Origin: Chrysomallon squamiferum | Taxonomy: Eukaryota; Mollusca; Gastropoda; Neomphalida; Peltospiridae | Direction of reading: 5' to 3' | DNA: 64,000 nucleotides | NCBI GenBank assembly: GCA_012295275.1 | Contig: CM022670.1 | Coordinates: 2,185,835 to 2,249,834, forward strand | Shown here: piece after piece, positions 27,801 through 41,200 of the stretch | Numbering within the stretch: position 1 is the stretch's first letter | How the letters are laid out: each line of letters begins with the position of its first letter | Position numbers and translations under genes: made by a program | Notes under the pieces: generated by a model | What the model was told of the DNA's origin: nothing | Seen by the model: the letters and a program-made list of their open reading frames with translations, nothing else | The model's database searches: none

Positions 27801-30800
27801 AAACTATGGTAATAGGATATCCATAAAATATCAGAATTTATGTTTTAGATATAAATCCTTTTTAAAACAATAAAATTAAGTTTTATAAATGTGTATTAAA
27901 ATTAAAAAAAAACAATATTAACCCCCCCAAAAAAAAACCAAAACATACAAAACTAAACAAATGAAAAAAAAAATAATAATAATAAAAAAAAAAAAAAAAT
28001 AAATAAAAAAGTAAAAATAATATAAAATAAAATAATACAAATGATAAAAACAAACAACACAAAATAAAACAAATGAAAAAAACAAACTAAAATAAAACTA
28101 AAATAATTAAAAAAAAAAAAAAAAAAAAAAAAAATAAAAAAATAAAATAAATAAAATAAAAATAAAATAAAATAAAATAAAATAAAATAAAATAAAATAA
28201 AACAGTTAAAGCTTTCTACCTTGTTGGTGAGGTATCTCTTGCTGGCCACTGACGGAAGTCTGAGAACTCTGTCCAGTGCGTCTCTGATCTGTAGATTTTC
28301 AGGCAGAGACAGCGCTATCAGATCTGGTGTCTGACAAACAAGTCTAAATGTCTAGCAGAAAATAAAATAAAAATCTCTATTTAAACATTTTGTCATTATC
28401 TTGTCATAACAGACAATGAACTAAAAATTCCTTGGAGATAATGGTATGTCGTCTCTATGATTTCTTCAAGATATATATTTTTTAAATAGTTCACTGGGTG
28501 AAATTATGTCACAATAAAATTAAAAATGTCATATCTCATCCAAACAAGCTTTAATTTTATTATTATTATTATACTTTATTATATGCAAGTAATTTAGAAA
28601 TATAAAATGAAAAAAGAGTATTTGTATACCAACAAAAATCATGATTAAGTACTTCTAATGTCGAAGTTGTCTTTAAATAAAGAAAAACTTGTGTTTATTA
28701 TTTAATTTGTGTGACAAAAGGATTCTGTTTACTGCAGACTAACAGTTAGAACCTCACAATTGTTTTTTCAGTTATAAACAAACATATTTATACAACAATT
28801 ATTTTAGTTCAATTACTATCACTAGCAATTTACCTTTCTAGGCATAGAGGCCAACACATGTTCCAAATCCAAATCAACTGGCAAAATAGATTCCTTTTTA
28901 GCCACTTTAGTTCTAGTTCCATTTTCACAAGATTTAGAACTGAAATCTTCAAGCTGAATCTGAAAAATCAACATCCTGTAAGCAGTTAGTTTTATAAATT
29001 TTTAATCAGAGTGAAACTGAGAGTATGTTATGACAGTTTATGAAGGGTACAGAATGTGGCAACATAGCAAGACATATCAAATGAAATTAGACTTTATGTC
29101 ATCAACTTGAATGATTATCAGTGGCAATAATGAGACTTTGAGATAAAAGATTAAGCTGCATGTGAACTGAATTAAATAACACAACAATGTAAGTAACAGA
29201 CTTCTCAAAACTAATTCCTTACTTCTGTAATCGTTTTAAACAAAAAAAAAAAAATTTGTATGCCATAAATTACTTCTACTACTACTACTCTTTCGTTTTA
29301 AATTATTACTTTTATTACTACTATTATTTTTATATTTGTTATTCAAATCAAACCTTTCCACTCCCAGTGACAGAACCAACAAAACACACAGGACATCTTT
29401 CTCTCTGTCCAATTGTTTTTAGCATGTCTGAATCTTTAGGCCGGACCAAGATGGCGTCACTCTCCTGATACTCAGCTCCCCACAGCTCCAAAATACTCAG
29501 AGTGGGATCACCAAGCTGAAAGTCATCAGCTCTAATCACAGCACCAGCAGGTTCAACAAGTTCTTTTAAAACATTACCTGAAATACAGTGTGTGCTGAAA
29601 TTATTATGTTTATCACTGTTAGTATGTTACTACTTTTGTTATTTTTTTAATATTCTCATGATCACTATATATTATAGATAAAAATCTTATAGTCAATAAT
29701 TTAATATATTTTTTATCACAGATAAAAATATTTTCAAAACAATTTTATACATAAAAATACATAAAAACAATGTATGATGGAAAATAGTTAAGTTATCAGA
29801 GCATAACATTTTACTAATGATGGGTTTTTTTTGCTTATAGTGAAAATGGTCAAAGTACAGCAAGCTTTGGGTTCTGCTTCATACCAATCAAACCACTACT
29901 GCTCTAAAGAAAAAAAAATGTCATAAATTGTATTCAATGATATTTAATAATAATTTTTAAAAAATTATTTTACTCAGAGTCTGAAAAATATTGTACCATT
30001 TCCTCCAGCTCCTTGGTCGTGGATGCTGCAGATTGGATTTCTCTCTCTTAATTCTACACAAGCTCGAATCAAACGGTTAAGTTTCTGTTCCATTTCTGCA
30101 TCACCTCTTTGTACAGCTCCAAAATCTAAACTAGCCTTGTTGTCACCCTGAACCTCAACTGACGAGGCTGCCCCACCACCAACACCAATTCTGTAGACAG
30201 GACCACCCAGTTTGACCACCTCCATACCTGCAACACACATTTTACAAATACATTTCACAAAATGTTTATGTTAACAGTAATGAAGTTGAACAGTTTGAAA
30301 GTCAGGTAGGAAAACGTATTACAAATAGCATCTCTTCACTGGATAAAAAAACAAGTGAAAACTATTTTCTAAGTGTGACAGAAAAACATGTTTTATAAAC
30401 AGTTTATGGACATGTGGGTGTTTTATGACAAACAAGGAGAATAATTTTATTTTTATTTTACTCTAGGAACATTTGATAACCTTTGTCTGAAAACAGCCAA
30501 CTACAGAGTTAACAGGCAAAATTTTAATAAAATTGAATATTGTTAAATCAGTCATTTTATTCACAACACTAGGGATCATTTATCCAGCCTCCAGAAAATT
30601 AACTGACTCTACCAAAATACTTTTAAAACTTAAAAAGGAACTACTCACCTTTCTCACAGACTTCTTTCTTGATGTGCATGCTGTCAATTGTTCCAATCCC
30701 TGCACTGAACATAATGGGTTTAATGTACTCATATCTACTTCGATTAGGCAACGTAAGGCCAAATGACCGTGCAAACCCAGTAAGAACAGGTTCACCAAAT

Positions 30801-32467
30801 TTGTTACCATAATCGGAGGCTCCATTACTTGCCTCTATAGCAATGTCTAGAGGTGAGGCAAAATTATTTGGGTATGGGTAGTCAATATCTTCCCATGGTA
30901 ATGTGTAGCCTGAAATAAAATATGGTTCAGCAGGAAATTAATAATCATTTTAAAAAATTCTCACACTCTATAAATATTAATTATTAGTTAAGTAGAATGA
31001 TTATTTTAAACTTGAGGTGAAATAACTGAAGCAGAGGTTTAATATATTACTCATGTCTAAAAAACAGTCAATGAATATGTGTATTTCTGTCTTTCTCCAA
31101 CAATGAAATAATCCTTCAATATTTATCTAACAATGCGTTTCACTTATTATTTACACTTATATATTTTCAAAGTCATGATAATGTATGCAACTACAATTTT
31201 ATCTAAATTAGATTTTAGATTTAGGCTTTAGATTTTAGGTATTTCTGAATATTTCTTTGTTTATCATTTATATAAGACACATTGTAAACTGTTCGAGATC
31301 ACACTGATGTGTATAAAATTAAAGTTTCAATGAGAATATTTTAAAAGTATTTAGCAATTAACTGGTTATGTAAAGTTTTCTGAATTTATTGTCTGAATAC
31401 ATTTTTTAAATGTAATTACCAGGTATGTTGAGATTTCCAAAGCTGTATCCTGCTAGGCCAGCCACAACTTGGGCTCCCTTTCCTGTGCTGTGAACATCTC
31501 TGATTCGGCCACCTGTCCCTGTAGTAGCTCCAGGGAATGGGGCAACACCTTGTTAACACAATTACTATGAACATTAATTACTATGTTTTTAATTAATAAA
31601 TATTAATAAAAAATAAATTAATGTTTAAATACAGTGCATTAATTATTTAACTTTGTAGTTTTTAATGTAATACTGATTTAAGCATAATTCAAATCCATGT
31701 AATTAGATAGTGAGATATGTATATGTACATACACACACATGCACACACACACCTACATAAATATATACATACATATCTGACTACCTAATTACATGGATTT
31801 GAACTATGCTCAAATTAGTATTACATTAATTGTTTTTTGTTTTGATTTGCTTTTTTTCTCCAAGATAATGTTTCTGCCATGGATTATTATGCAATTTGTT
31901 TTCTATTTTTTACCAATTCAGCACTGGAACCCGATTAATATTAAAACTGACACAAAAAGTATTATTCCATTCAGTGATTTTCTTAACAGTAACAGTTGCA
32001 CAAAGATTAGGAAATGGGATTAATATTATTATTATTGTTGTAATTATTATCATCACTATTATTATCATTCTTACTATTATTATTACTATTATTATCATTC
32101 TTACTATTATTATTACTATTATTATTATTATTACTATTATTATTACTATTACTATATAACTATTGTTATTATTATAAGAATGAGTTAGCAAGACCAACCT
32201 GTTGGGAAGTTGTGCGTTTCAGCTGTGAATATAATGTGATGTGTTATACCTCTGTCAGTGATCATTTTACCAGGAGCTATGGGGTTTTCTGGTATCAGTG
32301 TCTTTGTTGAGTAGCCTTTGATAGCACTGGAAAAACACAACGAAATCAGTATGTTTGTTCTCATCATCACTGGTAAATATTATTTTAAAAAAGACCCCCA
32401 AAAACAAGAACAATTTTTTTATTTATTTTCAGGATTATTATTAAATATTTCATTAAATATTAACAAA

Positions 32468-32498
<31 letters not shown>

Positions 32499-33859
32499 CA
32501 AGCAAATAAACAATACAGTAATAACAATACAAATTAAGACTGTTATTCTCTGTTTCATTTATTTCCAGAAGTTCTATTTATTTTCTTTATTAAATACATA
32601 AGCTAACATATCTTCTTTCCACATCTTTACTAAGAGGAAATTGCAGCAGTTGAATGGAATTTTTGACATTTATTTATATTTTTTATATAAACCAGATCAG
32701 CACTTGTGAAACTAATGCAGCAGTCTGAGGTGAAATGGGCAAACACAATTATATTCTTTTATCTGCAAGAAGCAAACAGTAATTTCCTTCAAGTTTCAAT
32801 TAAAATGCCAAAATTACAAATCAGTGAATTTGAAGAAAAAAACAAACAACAAATAACCAGAAAGATGAAAAATTAACAAAAAACAAAACTAAAACATCCC
32901 AACAAAAAAAATAAAATAAATAAAATAAAATAAAATAAAAAAAAATTAAATAAAGATTATGCCTGTTTCTCTGTGCTACATACCTGCTGTTATCATTAAA
33001 CTTAATAACATTGTTATCATTGCTGTCAGCCTGTGTATCCATGATCATGTCAAACAAACTCTTGGGATGTTCCACTCCATCCACCACCAACTTGCCTTTG
33101 AAAAACCAATGTCGACTGTGTTCACTGGGGATTTAAAAAATACAAATAAACAAAAAATACAAATAAATGTATTAGAAAATGTTAAAAGTTAACTGCTTAC
33201 TAAATTAAACTGAGATTAGTCAAATATTAGTTATGTTTTTAATTGTGTTAAAAGGCAAGTTTTCTTTCTAAAAATATGAATTAAAAAGATTAACACAATC
33301 TTTATCATCTTAAGCTATTATATAAGAGACTTAAAAAAAAAATATATATATTATTGACATGTAGGAAATGAATTTGATCAAGCATTCTTAAGCAATGTAA
33401 CAATAAAAAAAAAAGAATAAAAAAAAATAAAAGTAATTTATTTAAATATTTTAAATAAATTTGAGAAATATAGTTTATATACAGATTGAAAATTTATTTA
33501 AAACTATCTTTTTCTAGTATTGTTGTGTAACAATTACAGTTGATGTTGTAAGAAGAAAGTAATAGCTTAGTTTTAAATTATTTCTTATTTTTCCTTACTA
33601 TTTAATAAATGGAATTAAACATATATTTAATGTAATAGAAAATAATGGGTAGTATATCAGAAACAGCAAAAATAACTGATAGAGAGAGATTTAAAAAAAA
33701 ATCAGTTACCTGTTTGACTGTGCCAAGTCAAAACATTCCACACTTGTAGGATTTCTTCTTATTTTCTCAACAAATAAATCTGTGTAGTAATCCAAGTCCC
33801 AGCTGTCAAATGCCAGACCTGGGATGGAAAAAGAAAGGTGTATATAAAATATTACATCT

Positions 33860-33910
<51 letters not shown>

Positions 33911-33927
33911 GAATAATAAAATAAATA

Positions 33928-33962
<35 letters not shown>

Positions 33963-35487
33963 TCATACTAAAGATCTCCAGTATAATTATCAAACATCTA
34001 TTATAGTATAAAACTCTAATATTTTTTTTTTTTTTTTTAAATAATAATAAAAAGTTCAACTACAAATTTATATCAAATAGATTTGAATTTGAGACATTAT
34101 TATGATAATAATTTTGTTGATTTTTTTTTAAAAATCATATATTACTTCATTGTTGAAATTTTATATATATATACACATATATAGATATATATGTAGCCTA
34201 TCAAAATACCAATTAATATGTCATAATTAAAATTTTGATATAAAAAGACAAAGCATAAACAGATCGATTATTAAAATTAAAAAAATAATTATACGTGCAT
34301 CAGTAAGGTTTATAATGATAATCTTTAGAACAGTTGTAACTAATAACCTCATGTTATTTAACTAATGTGACAGTTACCCAGATCTTTATTTGCTTTTTCT
34401 AGAGCTGCCCTTCCCTGTCCAATCACATCTACCTCGTACACAGGCTCAGAATGGACAGCCAAATCAAATGACTCGATAGGATGTATGTATCTACATTGTG
34501 TCATGCGATCATGTAGTAGAGATACGATTTTCTCCTCTTGTGCAAGAGAAGGTTTAATGTCGCAGAGAAATGTCATGTGATAAAGTATTGATGCCTCGAT
34601 ACGTGTGATGTGTTTCAGGCCAATAGATTTACAGACTGATACAGCATTTGTTGAAAAGGCTGTCGAAAAGTTTAACCTGAAAACCAAAGGGTAAAAAGGA
34701 AAAGAATTAAAAAATGTATGCAAATTAATATTTAATAGCAAACCACACAAAAAATATACAGATATGACTTAGTGTGAAACAATGGGAAATTAAAAGCAAA
34801 GTGAAAACTATGTACATTATAATACCTAACTTTAAAAAACCCCAATAACCAGAAAGAATATAAGTATTATTTCAGTGAAAGCTTCTAGATATATTGTAAT
34901 TCAGAAAAAAGAACTGACTGGAAAGGAAAATAATTCTTAATAACATAAAATACCTGGGTCCAATTTCAACAACAAAAACATCATTTTTGAAATGACTTTC
35001 ATGACACAACTGTTCGCTTTTAAAAGGGGTGGATAATATCCAAGACAACATCAAGAAATCTTCTGTAGAAAGATCTACAATACAAAACACAACTGTGTAA
35101 TAAAAACTGTAAACATAAATAAACCATAAATCAATGATCTACAATAACAATAATACAATTACTTGCATTTTATATTAAGAAATTAATGCTTTTGATTAAT
35201 TAAATGAAAAATTTCATATTATGTTATCAGCATGTTATTGTTAATTCCCATGAAAATATTTCTTTATATACATTTGTTGTTATGCCTGTATGTGGTCAGT
35301 TTTGAATTAATACCTTCTTACAATTCAGTGACTTACCACTCGACTGACTTTGTATATAGAAACAAATTTCCGTTTCAATTGTTTTTATACACTTTCGATT
35401 AAATGCACAGTTTATTTTGTTGACAAGAACTTCAGTAGCTCCATGCTGCAATCCAGGCTGCTTATAAAACCGGAATATTTTTGTCAT
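20266..35487 (-). CDS. PFAS: Phosphoribosylformylglycinamidine synthase, complete, 24 coding exons
   Basis: This enzyme uses ATP and glutamine to convert FGAR to FGAM, step four of de novo purine synthesis, in the cytosol. Coding exons: 35487-35337, 35074-34954, 34676-34378, 33818-33710, 33124-32984, 32326-32199, 31548-31420, 30909-30649, 30227-29997, 29577-29354, 28959-28834, 28351-28220, 27685-27581, 27250-27125, 26127-25947, 25593-25510, 25025-24873, 24355-24233, 23567-23425, 23046-22836, 22438-22235, 21595-21452, 21082-20921, 20573-20266. All have GT-AG edges and agreeing phases; the sum is 3996 nt, 1331 residues (human 1338). Marks: SEHSRHW near 227, ETHNFPTG near 310, [16 protein letters not shown] 454-469, HDQGAGGNG near 515, GGKDSLSM 802-809, GHDVSDGG 907-914. 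The C-terminal glutamine amidotransferase has REEGSNGD near 1069, nucleophile Cys1158 (GVCNGCQL) and MPHPE with His1291 and Glu1293. The ATG at 35487 follows a splice acceptor at 35502-35503, so the 5' UTR is split. Confidence 0.98.
21649..21930. repeat. 79-bp tandem repeat in PFAS intron 21
   Basis: The landmark AAGTCAAATG recurs at 21661, 21740, 21819 and 21898, a constant 79-bp period. Copies 1-3 are nearly identical. The fourth is diverged and truncated. Confidence 0.95.
22235..22444 (-). promoter_or_regulatory. Tandem splice acceptors at PFAS coding exon 21
   Basis: On the minus strand TTTCAG occurs twice in succession, so the exon may begin at 22444 or 22438. Both choices keep the frame and differ by two residues at the edge of the amidotransferase domain. 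The same six-base duplication of choices occurs at coding exon 23 (21082 or 21076). Confidence 0.6.
23621..23876. mobile_element. Tigger-like MITE in PFAS intron 18
   Basis: 256 bp flanked by TA on both sides (23619-23620, 23877-23878). The left end reads AGCTGAGGATTCTTTATCTC and the right end, reverse-complemented, CAGGCTAAGGAACCCTTATT. Both continue with AAATGC and a GAACTTC/GAACTG stretch. The ends resemble those at 17823-19950, so the two relics probably share a family. It has no coding capacity. Confidence 0.65.
24600..24840. repeat. A-rich (AAAT)n low-complexity tract
   Basis: AAAT/AATA-type units and a poly-A run of over 30 bases lie just downstream, in transcript sense, of coding exon 17 of PFAS, in intron 17. 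In the transcript the tract is T-rich. Confidence 0.9.
27905..28205. repeat. A-rich low-complexity tract ending in (AAAAT)n
   Basis: Poly-A runs, then about eleven AAAAT units ending at 28200, in PFAS intron 12, just past the donor of coding exon 12 in transcript sense (T-rich in the transcript). Confidence 0.9.
31662..31830. repeat. Foldback element in PFAS intron 6
   Basis: Arms of about 65 bp (31662-31726 and 31766-31830) are inverted copies with few mismatches. Both contain TTCAAATCCATGTAATTAG in opposite orientation. They surround a short CA/TA-rich loop. The form is that of a hairpin MITE. In the pre-mRNA it would fold into a strong stem. Confidence 0.88.
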
Positions 35488-35501
35488 TGTAAATAAATCA
35501 G

Positions 35502-38202
35502 CTGAAAAAAAAATAAAAAATAAAAAAAAAAAAAGGTCTATGTACATTATAAATTAAAAGTAAAAATAGGTATTCCTTTGATTTTGTTATAATTATTCTC
35601 AGGGTATCAACTTTACTAGAAAATCCTCGATGGCAATTCAGAAGAAAGATAAACATTCTTTAAAATAAAACAGTATTTAATACCCTAAATATGATTTAAC
35701 TACAAGCTTAATTAACACACTATTGAAGTAACTTTGCAAATGCTACAGCTGATTAAATTATAGTAGCTTGGTAAACACATGTAATTTATTTACTAAATAT
35801 ATTTTTCTTATAAATTACAACCACCTGACACAAAGTCTACACAAAAATGTTTTGTTTGAAGTCAGATATACACAAATTTCACTATTCTTTTTAGAAATAC
35901 CTAGCACCATTATTTATATTTTTGATATAATTATTCATTTCTTATTTAGTTTATTACTCGACCTGGGCAAAAAGGCCTATTGCTATCTAATGTCTAAAAC
36001 TCTTTATATTCTGGTTGTTGTTTTGTTTTGATTTTTATAAAAATCGGATAATATTATAATATATAATAGCAATAAATTGAATAATATTTATTATTATAAT
36101 AATTATAATATAATGCTGAGAGCATTAAAATGATCAACGTCCTGATATTTTTTTTAAATGTAGTTAGTGTAATCTACTGTACTTATATTTACGGGGAAAC
36201 AATTAATTAATTTATCCTCCTGGACGTCAGTAAGATCATAAATATGATAAAGTTCATTGTATACATAATCAAAATGCACAAAGTTGTGGCCTCTTATTTT
36301 GACTTTAAAAAAAACTTAAAAAGTTAAAACTGATTTCTGGTTTGTTTTGAAATAAAATCGCATACTGACAATCTTAGTCAATATCTATTTTCGAAGGAAG
36401 ATAACGGGCGTGTAAAGAAGATCCAATGATTTTTTCTCACAATTAATGTCGTCTTTAAATATACTTTTCTTGAACGCACGAAGTTGTTTAAAATATGACA
36501 ATCCTATAAACTTCGACAAGATAGTTTCTGTAACGTTAATGGCCTGATTACCTTTCTATAACAATCTTCACAAGGAAAGCGCAATCGAGGTCGAAGGAAG
36601 TTCGGTCTCACATTCACTTTTGAACGATATAATTTATTACGAGTTAAATTATTTATAAATCTGCGCATTTGTTATATAAACATTTAAAAATTTGAATAAT
36701 CAAAATACAGTAAAATTAATTAAATATATGAGTGATATATTTTCCATTTATTATTAACTAAATAAATATCCAAATTCTTGTTAAGACTTCTTGTAGTATT
36801 CTAAGGCAATTATTTAATGATTAATTATAGTTGATTGATCAGATTTTTAAATTGTTACGGTTATTTTAAAAATTGCGTAACAAAAAAAAGAAAAAAGAAA
36901 GAAAAGAAAACAACAACAACAAGAGAAGATAATAACAATAATATCATGTTTTTAAAATGTCTCACTGGACATTTTTGATGTATTTTACTTTATTAACAAA
37001 GGTTTTTGTGGAGAGAAAATGTCATAACCATTTGTATATTTTAAAAAAATATTTTATTTTGACAAATCATTACTAATATGACCACTATGTATATTACTGT
37101 TATAATATTTAACTTTTAACTTTTTTATTTATTTATCAATTTTATATTGAGAGGAATATGGGTGGGATTAACAGAAATAAAGAATAACCAAAATACTTGT
37201 AAAAATAAATAAAACAAAATGTTGGATAAAATATTTTTACTTTCTTTACATTAGTCTTTGTCAATGCAAAAATAAAATCACTTTTCACTGAAACAGTGTC
37301 AGGTTTATAAATAGATGAATAAAATTAAAATATTGCAGTTTTGATAAAAATACATAAAATATTGTAGCTACACTATATAAGCAAATTAACACTGGACCAT
37401 TCACACAGTAAATATATCCTAATAACTGGACACATAACTGGTTTTAGTCATTATGTATAATTTATTAATGTACAGAAAAAGTAAATAATTATAATTTAGA
37501 CATTTAAAATCTTCAGTAGTATTATGATTTTAATAGCAAAAGAAATCTCAAACATGTTTAAAATAAGTAATCAAAGTCACAACTAAATCATTTCATTTCC
37601 AAGCAGGTAATAATAATGTACACAGAGTAAAAACACAAACAATACAAAAATGTACTTGGAACAACAGTTTTGAAGTATTCAATTATTTAAAAAATCTATA
37701 AACTTTATCACCTGTTATTACAGTTGTTATTTAGAAAAGATGGATTAACATTAATTACAAGCCTTTATTTATATATTATTTGTACATTACAAACTAATAT
37801 ACTAAAAAAAATACAAATTAAGTATTCAGGAATTTTATCTATATGTACTCTATATATGTTATGATCATTTATAAAAATGATAATTTAATTTGCATTTTAA
37901 TAGAATACAAATTTGAGATGATTGGACTATATTCATAAATGCTCTCTGAAGTGTACTTACAATCACATACTATTTTTTTTACATTATTTAAGTTATAAAT
38001 AATTAGTATGTCACCAGGTTGAGAAATCAGCATCCACCTTGCACACAAATTGGAAATAATTGTTGGATTACTAACTGCAACAAGAAACTAAAACAAGAGT
38101 CATTCTACAGTTTTAACTGTAAAAATGCTGGATAATATTTCTTTAACAAACAGGCTTGGCATAAATAAGAAACAAACCAAAAATTACAATCTACAATTTT
38201 TC
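35502..38202. other. Spacer between PFAS and FANCB
   Basis: Beyond the possible PFAS promoter island near 36.4-36.6 kb, the remainder is AT-rich without recognisable genes or repeats. A TTTATT at 37764-37769 reads AATAAA on the minus strand and could be the FANCB polyadenylation signal. Confidence 0.5.
36552..36625 (-). promoter_or_regulatory. Putative non-coding first exon and promoter of PFAS
   Basis: Coding exon 1 starts behind an acceptor at 35502-35503, so a 5' exon is required. The best candidate is an island of higher GC at about 36550-36620, ending on the minus strand in GAAAG|GTAATC (donor at 36551-36550). It contains ACTTCCTTCG, an ETS-like core, just upstream. This is inferred; no transcript evidence is available here. 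Confidence 0.4.
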
Positions 38203-41200
38203 TCAGTTCAGATTTTCAAGATGGCTGAAACTTTTATCAGTATGCTGTTCGAAAATTTGTAGTTGTTTAAGAAATTTATTAAATTTCTCTTTAGAAACAA
38301 ATCCTTTTGTCTGCTTCTCAAATTTTTCTTGCTGTTGCTTGAAATTGTCTATAACAGGATTAATGGAGCTTGTAGACTCTTCTGACATATTTCTTGCTTC
38401 AGAAAATAAGTCTTTATCTCTAGTCAACAGATCTTGAGCACCACTGGTTAGAAAATTTATCTCATCTGCTGCAGTAGACAGGGAATTCTGGGCAACTTCC
38501 TGTTTTTTACTTTGGTTGCTGGAAAGAATAGTGATATCATCTGGCAGATGAGAATACAAATATTGGACCACAAGCAGAATTTGGTTTTCATCTCTGAAAG
38601 AGTAACAAATAAATTTGATTAAGAAAAATATCTTTATTTCTCCACTTACAACATTGTCATGTTTAATTATATTAGAATACTCAATGAAAATAAATACGAA
38701 AATGCAGCAAAAATATAAATAAATATAGGAATCCAAGATGTGTATAGTGATACCATATCAAGTCCTACGTGATAATGAATGCTCAGTGTTTCCTAAAGTT
38801 AGATTTTCGTAGGTGTTTTTATATTCCGGCCTCTTACATCCTGTTTCTTCACCAATACATGGACTGGTTTGTTAAAACTACAGTAATACATCATTTTATG
38901 ATAATAACAACAATAATAACCACATAACAATGATAGTAATAATAATGATCATGATTGTAATGAAGACCAACAACATAATCTTCACCTTGCTGAGACACTG
39001 ATGATTACTTCCCTTGACGAGCTGACATTTTGGATTTGAATTCTGACCAGATTCAATGCATGACACTCACAACAAACATAACATTGTAGTGCCTCATGGA
39101 AAGTGAACCCAGCCTGCTGTGTTAGCAGTGGTCCTATGTTACTCATTAAACTGAATGTAGACTGCAGTCTTAACAACACTGTCAGTTGTGCACAGTCCAG
39201 AGCTGATCTCACTGTTGTCCAGGTTTCTTCAGATAAATCTGAAAAACAAAACAAAATAAGAATTATATATTTATGTATGCTCTAGTGAAAAATGTACCTC
39301 AGGCTTTCCAAATCAGGTCTGTAATGTTCTTGAATAATATAAAAATAAGTAAACAATATTTAAGAATTCACTTTTTCTTCCTTTACTTGATTATTACCAA
39401 AGCATATAAATGTTTTAACTTGGAACTTTTTACTTTAGCAACAATTATATAGTGAACTATTAACAAATTAAAATGTTTTGTTGAATAAAATATTTCATAT
39501 TGCATATTTAGTGTCCCGCTATTAAGAAAGGTTTATTTAAAACAAACATTCATGCAAAATTCCTTTCAGCCAGTAATTATATTATTAATTGTAAAAACAG
39601 CTGTATCTCACTACCTGAAATTATACATTTCATAAAGTCTATAGAATACACTCCGCTCAAGTAATCCTGGATATTAAATTTTATTTCTCCACAATCCTGG
39701 GATATGATTTCTTCTTTTCCAGAATGTGCCACCTTGGTATCCTGGCTCTCCACAAAATGCAGAATCAGAGCAAAAGAAATGTCCTTTTCAATGGAGACAC
39801 TGGGTGTGGTAGTACAGCAAGCCACAGTGGCTGTTCTGCCAGGTTTAACTGTTGTTTTCTTATCACTGCTAAACACTGGTAAAGACTGGAAGTCCAGTTT
39901 AAGTCTTTTTGCTTCACTGTAAAGTGATTTCACTGATGTGGGAGCAGCACCTGTTTCAAAAGATCTGACAGGCCAGTGAGAACTGTGCTTTGATGAACTA
40001 GATGATTTGGAAACCAGTGAAAGAACACAGTCAGTTATAGACCTGAAGGGGAAAACAAAATACATGTCTGTATGTCTTTGTACCATCACAAATACATTAA
40101 AAGCACATCTGTGTTATACCTCAGTATCCTAATTTTAAATGATAACATTAACATTACTTTAAGTGCACTTTTGTCTATATAATATTATTTTATGTATATT
40201 TACAAAAACAATGAATGAATTAAATATTTCTTAAGTAATGTTCTTTTTAAAATAATTAAGACATGATTCACATAATGTCACAAACCAATTTAAAATATAC
40301 TGGTGGTAAATTATAATAACAGTTACTTCCATAAAAGTTTGTGAGATAAAAATCTTTATTAAAATATACCTAGATATATGTGGAGTCGACAAAAGTGACT
40401 TTTTCATCTTAAAAATTAAATCAACTGCAGTGATAGTTCCGTTTCTCTTTGTATTAGGCTTTAATATTAATGCAAAGTTTCCCTTTCTTTGATTAAACAA
40501 CAACTATCCAACAATAACAAAATAAAAACAGTAACCTACTACCACCAACATGAAATACTTCCCCTTCAACCATTCTCACCTTTCAGATCTGTTGATGAAT
40601 TTCACTACAGCAACAAGCTTGTCTCCTACAACATGTTGTGAAATTTCTTGTGGATGAATCTGAATTCTTCTGGTCTGAACAGTTTGAGATTTTCTGTTTG
40701 TGTCCATGCTGGATGTTTGGCTTCCTTCAATTATGGTGACCATGGGTACCTGAATTAACAACAAAAATGTTTTTTCAGAGAATCAGCATTTGGTCATCTT
40801 TTTTTTTTTTAAATTAAATAAATAATAATAATAATAATAATAGTAATAATAATAAGAACAAGAACAAGAACAAGAACAAGAAAAAGAAGAAGAACAACAA
40901 GATTTAATAATAAGAACAAAATTAAATTAAATTAAATTATATTTGAAAAATATTACTATGTAACAATTAATCTGTGAAGAACATTCTGTGAAACGTATAT
41001 TCACCATTGAGTCCATAATTCTTGATATATTCTCTCCAACAGATCTTTTTTGAAGATTATTCCAAGTTGATAAAACAAATTCCTTTTTCATTACCAAATC
41101 CTTCTCATCTTCTTGGAGACTTATTCGTGATTTCTGTATAATAAAAATTAATAATCAAGTTGTAAAATGAAACATGTATTGATTTGGATGTGTGCACATT

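Noticed and set aside
27953-28249. 98-codon Phe-rich minus-strand frame
   Set aside because: It is an A-rich low-complexity tract fused to the true PFAS coding exon 12 edge; only 28351-28220 is coding.
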